64,000 nucleotides of DNA from Macrostomum hystrix. Lineage: Eukaryota; Platyhelminthes; Macrostomidae. The DNA lies in contig CATNEN010000002.1 in NCBI GenBank assembly GCA_950097015.1, forward strand, positions 1,364,001 to 1,428,000. Direction: 5' to 3'. The position numbers and the translations under genes were made by a program. Below the pieces are notes generated by a model that saw only the letters and a program-made list of their open reading frames with translations, did no database searches and had not been told where the DNA came from. Within the stretch, counting starts at the first letter, position 1, and each line of letters starts with the position of its first letter. This document shows, piece by piece, positions 44,901 to 53,694 of this stretch.

Positions 44901-47900
44901 TAGGCTTTTTCGTCTACACAAATCATCTCTCGGCTCAGCACTCCTTACAGTGGCGTCGCAAGCCGCCTACCGCGCGGTAAAAAAAATGATAGCCAACTTT
45001 CTCTCACTGCCCCCGCCTGAGCCATTCGCAATATCAGCAGACCCACACAAAGCGGGCAAGCGCTGGAGTCAATGGGCGTCTCGTTTCGAAGACTTCATTG
45101 ATGCATCAGGCATCACCAACGAGAAGCAAAGATGCAAGCTACTGAGCTACACAGCTGGCAAGGAAATCGCCGACATCATCCGTGAAAACGCCGACCTGAC
45201 AGCGAAAGCACAGGCCGGCGAACTCACCCTCTCGCATACGCTTGACGCTCTAAAGTTTCACTTTAATGCTCGAAAAAACGTAGTCTTCGCTAGATACCTA
45301 GATACCTAGATACCAGTTCCGCCTCTGCACACAGGCAGCTGGAGAATCTATTGACACATGGTACGCCAGATTGCGCACAGCTGCAGAGCCGTGTGAGTTC
45401 GAGAATCTCAAAGACTCCCTCATCAGGGACCATCTTGTGGCAACTTGCTCATCCGACAAGCTGCGCAGGCGGCTGCTCCAGGAAGCGAACATCAGCCTTG
45501 ACGAGGCGCTATGGAAGGCTAGGGCGTTTGAGGCAGCCGATGAACAGGCCACCGAGATGGAGAAGTCGGAGACGCATGTGGCGAGCGTTGCCCACAGCGA
45601 TAAGGTGAAACCTGACAGAAGAGGCGCGACTCTGACGAGCAGCAGGTCCGGCGATCAGAAGCAGCTCACGTGTTACCGCTGCAGCGAGAAAGGCCACGCC
45701 ACCTGTGACGCAGCCAAAGGTAAAATCTGCCGCAACTGCGGCAAACCCAACCATCTCGCTTTGGCCTGCCGCCAGCCTTGACAGATGCACTACAACCGGA
45801 CCCAGCAGCAGAGAATCAGCACTAATGCAGTCTTCAGTTCTGCTGACGGCTCCACGGAGGAAGATGTGTTTGCTCTGTACGACGGCGGCGACTACCCAGC
45901 CGACGTCTCGCTGTCCGTACAGGTGGCAAATCAACAACTGCCCATGATGGTCGATAGCGGAGCCAGCTGTAGTATCATGAGTCTCAAAACCTTCAGGACT
46001 CTTAATCTACCGGACCTTCGTCCCACAAGAACAGAAGTCCGCGCCTACGAGGTACCGACACCTCTAAAGATTGCAGGGGTCGCCGAACTCCACATCAAAG
46101 TTGGAGCAGCCAAGACTACCGCGACATTTCACATCATGGACGGCGACGGCCTGACAATTCTGGGACGCCAGCCTGCATTCAAACTTGGAGTGCTGAAGAT
46201 CCAGAGGCCACAGATCTCCGACGCGCAGGAAATTAGCGCAGTCTCTGACACGCCGTCATCGCAGTCAAACGATCCTCAACTCGACGCAATTCTTCACCGG
46301 CACAAAAGGGCATTCAACGGCATCGGCTGCATCAAGGGCGTAGAGGTCAAAGTCCAGCTATCCGAAAATGCCATTCCGGTATGCCAGGCGCCTTCCCGGG
46401 TAGCTGCTCACCTCAAAGAAGCCGTAGTTAACGAACTCCGGGCACTAGAGAAGCAGGACATTATTGAGGCCGTCAAAGGACCAAGCGCCTGGGTATCCCG
46501 TATGGTAGTAGTGCCCAAGACCGATGGGGGCGTCAGAATCTGCCAGGATCTCCGCGACCTCAACGCTATCGTTATACCGGAGAAACAACAGATCACCACG
46601 CTAGAAGAGATCACGGAGGAGATGGCCAACGCTAAAATTTTCAGTGAACTAGACATCCGCAAGGCGTTCTACCAGATTCCAGTTCACGAAGACAGCCGCC
46701 ATTACTTCACCTTTAGCACGCCTCTCGGACTAATGCGACTTAAAAGACTTAGCATGGGGTTCACGAATGCCTCGGAGATTTTGCAACGGATCATGCTGGG
46801 CATCCTCAGCGATATTGAAGGCGTCCGGTGGGCGCACGATGACGTGGTGATCTACGCATCTGATTTAAAGCAACACCATAAGAGACTGGACGCGTGCCTT
46901 CAGCGCCTGCGTGAGTACGGCATCACCCTCAACAGGGACAAGTGCAGGTTCTCCCGACCGTCATTCGAGTTTCTCGGCATGCGCCTGACTGCTCGGTGCA
47001 TGGAGCCAGCTGCTGAGAAAATTGAGGCCATGCAGAGCTTTCGGCAACCTGCAAACGTTTCCGACGTCCGCTCATTCCTCGGCACCGCGAACTTCTTGTC
47101 AAAATTCGTCCCAAACTTCGCTCACTTCGCCGGGCCCCTCCGTCAATTGACAAAGAAGGGCCAGGTCTGGGAGTGGACGGATAAGCACACTGCGGCATTC
47201 GAAAGCATTAAAAAAGCAATAGGCGCCGCGGAAACGCTCGCCTTCTTCGACCGCAGGCGGCAAACCGAGCTCATAGTAGACGCCTCCCCGGTCGGCCTGG
47301 GCGCCATCCTCACGCAGAGGCAGCCGGACGGCAGCAGCAGACCCGTGGCTTACGCCAGCAGAGCCCTTTCAGCAGTGGAACAGCGGTACGCGCAGATAGA
47401 GCGAGAAGCTCTGGCCATCAAATTCGGGTGCTTGAAGTTTGAACACTACCTACCCGGAGACCCAGGCTTCACTGTAGTAAGAGACCACCGACCACTCGTG
47501 CCGCTGTTCAAGCCTGGCTTTCGTCCACCGCCACGAATCGAACGGATGGCATTGCGCATCCAGCAACTTCGCTTCGATCTGATTTACCGACCCGGGCCGA
47601 CCAATCCAGCCGACCTGCTAAGCCGGCAGCCACTGCCAGAACCAAGGAGGAACGTTGGTGAAGAACTTGACACCGCCTTCATCAACGCCGTGTCGGCCGG
47701 AGCTGTGCCAAAGGGCTTCAGCCCCGCTCAAGTGCGGGAAGCGTCGCGCACCGAAAGCGGCATCCAGGCGGCGCTAAGCGCCATCCGAACCGGTTAATGG
47801 AATATCCGCGACCCGGCCCAGCGCTCCTGCAAGACCGTCAGCAACGAGCTCTCAGAGAGTGATGGCGTCCTGCTAAGGGGCGACCTCATCGTCATCCCGA

Positions 47901-49710
47901 AGACACTGCGCAGGCCTGTCCTCCAACTAGCGCACACCGGCCATCTAGGCGCTGACCGAACCCTGAAGCGGCTGCAAACGAAAGTCTGGTGGCCTCGCAT
48001 GCGCAGCGACTGCGAGAGCTTTGTTCAGTGCTGCACGCTCTGCCAGGCCGCCTCCACTGGAGCATGTCAACGCAGATCCCAGACGGTGCCTGGCTCACTC
48101 TAGGCATGGACTTCTACGGACCAGTACAGGGCCAGATGCTGCTAGTCATCACAGACCTCTACTCAAAATATCCAGAAGTCAGCTTCCTGAACTCATCGAC
48201 AGCGGAGAGCGTGTGCCCGCCATTCAATTCAGCTGCTTTCCGCAGCTTCCTCACCACCTATGGCATTCGAAATCGCCTTATCTGCCCGCTCCACCCTGAA
48301 TCCAATGGAGCGACAGAGCGAGTCAACCGGAGCATCGGAAAAGTCATCCAGACGGCTGTGGCCGAAGGGCGTAAGTGGAAGGAGGCCATCGAGGACTGGC
48401 TGCTGGCTTTCCGCACAACACCGCACCGAGCAACCGGCCGCGCACCCGCTGAACTCCTCATGGGCAGGAAGATGAACGATGGCATCCCGACCACTAAGCC
48501 GTCTCAGCCGGTCGAGATGAATCAGGAAGAAGTTCAAGACTGGCACCGGAATTACGTGCAAGATATGAAATCAAGATTCGATGACCGCAAGGCTGCCCAG
48601 GAGCACGGCATCATTGACGGCAGCAAAGTTCTACGAAAGCAGCAACCGCGCAACAAGCTTCAACTGCCTTTTGAGCCTTCTCCGTGGACTGTCAAGCTGG
48701 TCCAGGGAGACACGTGCGTCCTTCAACGCGGCGAACAATCGTGCATGCGACACGTCACTCAACTGCGGCCCCTGATAGAGTCCGCCGGTCAGTCCGCCGG
48801 TCAGTCCGCCGGCCAGTCCGCCGGCCAGTCCGCCGGCCACTTTGCTGGTCAGTCCGCCGGCCAGTCTGCCAGCCAGCCAACCGCTAACCCTAGCGATTGT
48901 GTCGCCACACGACAGCATCCCAGGGCTGCGCGTAGCAAAATGCTTAGCTACAAACAATAACTCATTTTGCGTGCGGCCGTATTTTTTCAAATGAGTTGCT
49001 ATGTAAGATTGTGAGACTGACACCATGTCAGATTGAGACTGACACCATGAGATTGAGACTGACACCATATGAGATTGAGACTGACACCATGTCAGATTGA
49101 GACTGACACCATGTCAGATTGAGACTGACACCATAAGATTGAGACTGACACCATTTCAGATTGAGACTGACACCATGTCAGATTGAGTCTGACACCATGT
49201 CAGATTGAGACTGACACCATGAGATTGAGACTGACACCATGTCAGATTGAGACTGACACAGTGTGAGATGTTAAGCTAGAACGAGCTTGTGTTCATGTCG
49301 TATTCTTTTTATACATTTTGAGACTGATCGACAGTGTGAGATCGGATGTAAGAATAGATTGTGTGAGAGACTGAGAGAGGGAATAAATTTAGTTGGAATG
49401 CTTCGAAGCGTTTTCGCTTCATTTCTAAATTCTTACCCTCTTTAGCAAAGAAGATCTTTTGGCCGACATTGTTGAGCACTACATACTTGTTGGCAGTCTC
49501 CCATCCTATGAGAACTATAAATCGGAGGGGATGTTAGTACGGGACACTGTTCCAGTATGGCCGGAATGATAGGCTACTAAAACACTATGCAAATTGAGTT
49601 CGTTTCAACTCACTTTCCAGCACCTCCTTCTGCTGCTTGATTAGTATCTGATCCAGTGAGGCCAAGTACTGCAAACTCGGCGGCAGCTGCAGCTGCTGCA
49701 TCTGAAGATG

Positions 49711-49758
<48 letters not shown>

Positions 49759-49800
49759 AGCATTATAGGCGTAAGCATTTGGAACAGCTTCTCGTTGCAT
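41993..49800 (-). CDS. PLSCR: Phospholipid scramblase, copy 1 (five exons)
   Basis: Membrane protein of the scramblase family. Exons: 49800-49614, 49505-49437, 44177-43852, 43414-43253 and 42031-41993; phases agree and give 260 residues. Exon 1 has a poly-Gln run of about 16 in place of the usual Pro-rich N-terminus, then PPSLQYLASLDQILIKQQKE, the family signature. Exon 2 encodes ANKYVVLNNVGQKIFFAKE. Exon 3 has a Cys-rich palmitoylation-type patch (CMCYGQCFSCSKCC) and EAPPGRVVGQV. Exon 4 has the Ca-binding-type DADNFGITFPMDL followed by the C-terminal helix IKATVIGACFLI. The last exon is DFMYFERSRREN. Intron 2 (about 5.3 kb) contains a degenerate Gypsy element in antisense, and introns 2-4 contain minisatellites. 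All splice sites are intact. Confidence 0.93.
42125..43045. repeat. 37-bp minisatellite in scramblase intron 4, copy 1
   Basis: About 24 units with CAGGACAATCTTTAGGAAAT and CCCTAAAAATGAATCAT. The edges are more diverged than the centre. Confidence 0.95.
43540..43845. repeat. Tandem repeat in scramblase intron 3, copy 1
   Basis: Irregular units built of GGGGATCAGATGGGTGGGAT and CTCGGATGGGATTTAGTTGA. It ends 7 bp from the exon 3 donor. Confidence 0.9.
44185..44700. repeat. 16/32-bp minisatellite in scramblase intron 2, copy 1
   Basis: Alternating GAGTCAAGCTGAGATT and GAGTCAAGGTGAGACT, so a 32-bp higher-order unit. It lies immediately left of the inserted Gypsy element. Confidence 0.95.
44727..44949 (+). 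repeat. Putative 5' LTR of degenerate Gypsy element, copy 1
   Basis: A unique stretch between the minisatellite and a primer-site-like TGGCGTCGCAAGCC (from 44951). It can be read as TG..CA: TGACACCATTTAGGCGCC to CTCCTTACA. No matching 3' LTR was found, so the limits rest on position only. Confidence 0.45.
44986..45781 (+). pseudogene. gag: Gypsy gag, frameshifted (copy 1)
   Basis: The capsid-like frame starts at ATG 44986 and runs to 45309. There a short repeated CTAGATAC motif (about 45291-45312) shifts the frame. The frame continues at about 45313-45781 with TWYARLRTAAEPCEF and two zinc-knuckle-like motifs (CYRCSEKGH, then CRNCGKPNHLALAC). The style is that of K02A2.6/Mag-like Gypsy elements. 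The same lesion is in copy 2. Confidence 0.85.
45785..48960 (+). pseudogene. pol: Gypsy pol, degenerate (copy 1)
   Basis: Protease (VDSGASCSIMS), RT (ending WAHDDVVIYA, both Asp kept) and RNase H (LIVDASPVGLGAIL) are open from 45785 to the TAA at 47797. The integrase zinc domain follows in the same frame after that stop (HTGHLGADRTLK to CTLC). The catalytic core is in another frame (MDFYGP, ATERVNR), and the stretch that should hold the second catalytic Asp is deleted (SSTAESVCPPFNS). The C-terminus is a 12-bp SAGQ repeat. It lies antisense inside the scramblase intron. It cannot be autonomous. Confidence 0.9.
48781..48876 (+). repeat. 12-bp coding repeat at pol C-terminus
   Basis: Eight or so units of TCCGCCGGCCAG give SAGQ. 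Copy 2 (60379-60500) has about two more units, so it is unstable. Confidence 0.85.
49005..49265. repeat. 22-bp minisatellite right of Gypsy element, copy 1
   Basis: About 12 units of GATTGAGACTGACACCATG plus TCA. The string ACTGACACCAT also occurs once at the left edge of the element (44725-44735). Confidence 0.95.
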
Positions 49801-50128
49801 GATGCTTGTCTACTGTTGTATATTGTGAAAAGTTATCTAATTTTGAGCTACAAAAATAAGTCGGACTCTCAAAAGGTGCAGACTTCGAATGTGTCTCAGA
49901 GACTCGAATTTGTGTGCTCAATGCTGTACAAAAGGCGTAAGGAAATGTTTGCTTATGAGCTCTGCTCGAAAACTATCGCACGCGGCACAACGGAATTGCT
50001 TGACAAACTTCCATATCGTCTGTTTCTTAGTACTTTAGGGTAGAATTTTATGTTCTACTGAGGCACCATCGATCTTATTGTCTATGGAAAATCTTCTCTC
50101 TGGCTTTTCAGATAAGGCAGAATCTTAG
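49801..50128. other. 5' flank of scramblase copy 1
   Basis: AT-rich with short ORFs only. Minus-strand CAATATACAACAG lies 12 bases before the scramblase ATG and resembles an acceptor. Nothing else is recognised. Confidence 0.4.
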
Positions 50129-50314
50129 CAAATCTTTGGCGAGGATGCACCTTCGAAACAAACTGTGTCAAAGTGGTTGCGGCGCTTTGAGGACGGCTGG
50201 GAGACAGTTGATGATGCTCCCCGCCCAGGTGCACCGCGGTCATCCACTTCCAGTGATCGACAACATCCAGCGTGTGCAGTTACGCTCTGGACATCACTTG
50301 AGTCCTCGCAATAG
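50129..50314 (+). pseudogene. Mariner-type transposase fragment (HTH), copy 1
   Basis: About 60 codons, FGEDAPSKQTVSKWLRRFEDG then ETVDDAPRPGAPRSSTSSD, match the helix-turn-helix part (HTH_48) of mariner/SETMAR-like transposases. There is an in-frame stop just upstream, and the catalytic domain is absent. It ends in the DPH7 exon 3 fragment. Confidence 0.7.
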
Positions 50315-50450
50315 AAGCCTGGGTCTGCCAGCCTAGTCGATGGTCCGATCAAATGGCGATTAGCGGCGGCGATGACTGCCTTTTGAAGCTGTGGGATCGG
50401 CGGAGGCAACATGCCAGCCACTCTCTAAGGTGAGCTTTTGCCGAGCCAGT
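50306..50450 (+). pseudogene. DPH7 exon 3 fragment at duplication junction
   Basis: Copies the second half of DPH7 exon 3 (from CGCAATAGAAGCCTGGG at 40391) with its donor GTGAGCTTTTGCCGAGCCAG. It then passes directly into the intron-2-type minisatellite. It has no 5' half of the exon. Confidence 0.9.
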
Positions 50451-50458
50451 AAATCCCT

Positions 50459-52590
50459 TATAAATCCCTGAATCTTCAACTGTAATCCCTGAATCTTCAA
50501 CTGTAATCCCTGAATCTTCAACTGTAATGCCTGAATCTTCAACTGTAATCCCTGAATCTTCAACTGTAATCCCTGAATCTTCAACTGTAATCCTTGAATA
50601 TTCAACTGTAATCCCTGAATATTCAACTGTAATTCCTGAATCTTCAACTGTAATGCCTGAATCTTCAACTGTAATCCCTGAATCTTCAACTGTAATCCCT
50701 GAATCTTCAACTGTAATGCCTGAATCTTCAACTGTAATCCCTGAATCTTCAACTGTAATCCCTGAATCTTCAACTGTAATCCCTGAATCTTCCAGTGTAA
50801 ATCCCTGAATCTTCAACTGTAATCCCTGAATCTTCAACTGTAATGCCTGAATCTTCAACTGTAATCCCTGAATCTTCAACTGTAATCCCTGAATCTTCAA
50901 CTGTAATCCCTGAATCTTCAACTGTAATGCCTGAATCTTCAACTGTAATGCCTGAATATTCAACTGTAATGCCTGAATCTTCAACTGTAATCCCTGAATC
51001 TTCAACTGTAATCCCTGAATCTTCAACTGTAATCCCTGAATCTTCAACTGTAATCCCTGAATCTTCAACTGTAATCCCTGAATCTTCAACTGTAATCCCT
51101 GAATCTTCAACTGTAATCCCTGAATCTTCAACTGTAATCCCTGAATCTTCAACTGTAATCCCTGAATCTTCAACTGTAATCCCTGAATCTTCAACTGTAA
51201 TGCCTGAATCTTCAACTGTAATCCCTGAATCTTCAACTGTAATCCCTGAATCTTCAACTGTAATCCCTGAATCTTCAACTGTAATCCCTGAATCTTCAAC
51301 TGTAATCCCTGAATCTTCAACTGTAATGCCTGAATCTTCAACTGTAATCCCTGAATCTTCAACTGTAATCCCTGAATCTTCAACTGTAATCCCTGAATCT
51401 TCAACTGTAATGCCTGAATCTTCAACTGTAATCCCTGAATCTTCAACTGTAATCCCTGAATCTTCAACTGTAATTCCTGAATCTCCAACTGCAATCCCTG
51501 AATCTTCAACTGTAATCCCTGAATCTTCAACTGTAATCCCTGAATCTTCAACTGCAATCCCTGAATCTTCATTGTGAGCCCTGAATCTTCAGTGTTATTC
51601 TTGAATCTGTTGATCCCTGAATCTTCAGTGTGATCCCTGAATCTTCAGTGTGAGCCCTGAATCTTCAGTGTGAGCCCTGAATCTTCAACTGCAATCCCTG
51701 AATCTTCAGTGTGAGCCCTGAATCTTCAGTGTGAGCCCTGAATCTTCAACTGCAATCCCTGAATCTTCATTGTGAGCCCTGAATCTTCAGTGTTATTCTT
51801 GAATCTGTTGATCCCTGAATCTTCAGTGTGAGCCCTGAATCTTCAGTGTGAGCCCTGAATCTTCAGTGTTATTCTTGAATCTGTTGATCCCTGAATCTTC
51901 AGTGTGAGCCCTGAATCTTCAGTGTGAGCCCTGAATCTTCAGTGTTATTCTTGAATCTGTTGATCCCTGAATCTTCAGTGTGAGCCCTGAATCTTCAGTG
52001 TGAGCCCTGAATCTTCAGTGTTATTCTTGAATCTGTTGATCCCTGAATCTTCAGTGTGAGCCCTGAATCTTCAGTGTTATTCTTGAATCTGTTGATCCCT
52101 GAATCTTCAGTGTGAGCCCTGAATCTTCAGTGTGAGCCCTGAATCTTCAGTGTGAGCCCTGAATCTTCAGTGTGAGCCCTGAATCTTCAGTGTGAGCCCT
52201 GAATCTTCAGTGTGAGCCCTGAATCTTCAGTGTGAGCCCTGAATCTTCAGTGTTATTCTTGAATCTGTTGATCCCTGAATCTTCAGTGTTAGCCCTGAAT
52301 CTTCCAGTGTGATCCCTGAATCTTCCGTGTGAGCCCTGAATCTTCAGTGTGAGCCCTGAATCTTCAGTGTGAGCCCTGAATCTTCAACTGTAATCCCTGA
52401 ATCTTAAGTGTTATTCTTGAATCTGTTTATCCCCGAATCTTTTGATCCCTGAATCTTCAGTGTGAGCCCTGAATCTTCAGTGTGAGCCCTGAATCTTCAG
52501 TGTGAGCCCTGAATCTTCAGTGTGAGCCCTGAATCTTCAGTGTGAGCCCTGAATCTTCAGTGTGAGCCCTGAATCTTCAGTGTGACAGTC
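50459..52590. repeat. 20/19-bp minisatellite, expanded copy
   Basis: Same units as DPH7 intron 2. The left 1.1 kb is mostly CCTGAATCTTCAACTGTAAT. The right 1 kb is CCTGAATCTTCAGTGTGAG interspersed with TTATTCTTGAATCTGTTGAT, forming higher-order blocks. Open frames (VIPESST, KIQGLQL) are products of the 20-bp period. Confidence 0.97.
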
Positions 52591-52635
52591 TTCTAAATAA
52601 CTAATATCCTTGCCTTCTACGTTTACCTATGGCAG

Positions 52636-53043
52636 ACTGGCTGCAAGCTACTCCAACGGTATGTGCGCTCTGATCGACTCAGCTGTGTTGCAGAAGATGA
52701 AGAAGAAGAATTTGCATAAGTTCTTAAGCGGTAGATTCTGGTGCGCACACGCAATAGAAGCCTGGGTCTGCCAGCCTAGTCGATGGTCCGATCAAATGTC
52801 GCTTAGCGGCGGAGATGACTGCCTTTTGAAGCTGTGGGATCGGCGGAGGCAACATGCCAGCCACTCTCTAAGGTGAGCTTTTGCCGAGCCAGTCACGTGA
52901 CTCGAATACAGCGTTAATGAGCTGTTTACAATGTGCCTGTGTTTTTTTCATAACTAACTATTCTAAAACTATTCCAGGCACGACGCGGGTGTTACCATAG
53001 TTACTGAACATCCTAAAATGTGTAATATATTTCTGTCCGGAAG
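52636..53043 (+). pseudogene. Partial DPH7 duplicate (exons 3-4 only)
   Basis: Copies of exon 3 (52636-52872) and exon 4 (52978-53043) with their splice sites. The region holding exons 5-6 is deleted: sequence jumps from the counterpart of 40767 to that of 41452, a 684-bp loss. Exons 1-2 are also absent. It cannot encode the full propeller. Confidence 0.9.
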
Positions 53044-53694
53044 GTAAATTAAAATATCTACCTGACCAGCCCTAACCTACCCAATCTACCCTAACTTACC
53101 CTATCCAACAGAACCTACCCAATTTATGTAGCTACTTTTACATAAAAAGTAGATCGAGTAGTGTTGAGATAAGATTGGGTAGCTGGTCTCCTTCTTGATT
53201 TTCAGTACCTTCCCAAGAAAATGTTTTCTTCTAGCCAGGGTGAGATTTAGCATTCGTAACTTGTATTTGATCTTTAAAGTATAACAAAACTAACATAAAA
53301 ACACTTTTAGTTAACAATTCTGGTCTCACTGAATATGACAATATGTTTTGTAAAACAGCTTTTCATTTCGCAGTATTTGTTTTTTACTAGTAATAAAAAA
53401 TAAAAATTGAAATAAACTTAGCTGACAATCTACTTATGAATTGGCGAAATAAGTAGTATCGAGAGAAATTGCTTATAAAAATATATCTCTCTGTTAGCGT
53501 TTTTATTATACATGAATAATAAATTCTGAAATTCTTGAATATCAGTTTGTACAAAAAATATTTTCGTGACAACTTGGCAAATAGTTCTTTATTAGATTCA
53601 GTGACATGCTGTCAGTCTAAAGAAAAATATTCATTAGCGATCAGTAAGTCTTGCTCATCTGCTCATGAACATGTACTAAATCAAACATGCCTCA

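Larger units (their letters stand above)
40277..52600. repeat. Tandem segmental duplication, unit 1
   Basis: The block from DPH7 exon 3 through scramblase, Gypsy and the expanded minisatellite repeats at 52636 onwards. The offset varies between about 11.4 and 12.4 kb because arrays differ in length (40277 to 52636, 44950 to 56548, 49614 to 61612). Outside arrays the two units are almost identical. Confidence 0.92.

Noticed and set aside
49708-50043. Poly-Leu ORF (and 61706-62050)
   Set aside because: Antisense of the scramblase poly-Gln tract.
50349-51577. Long KIQGLQL and VIPESSTV repeat ORFs (also 39706-40119 and 62356-63626)
   Set aside because: 20-bp period read in open frames of the DPH7 intron 2-type array; periodic DNA, not protein selection.
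52636-53043. Second functional DPH7 gene
   Set aside because: Lacks exons 1, 2, 5 and 6; only two internal exons are present.
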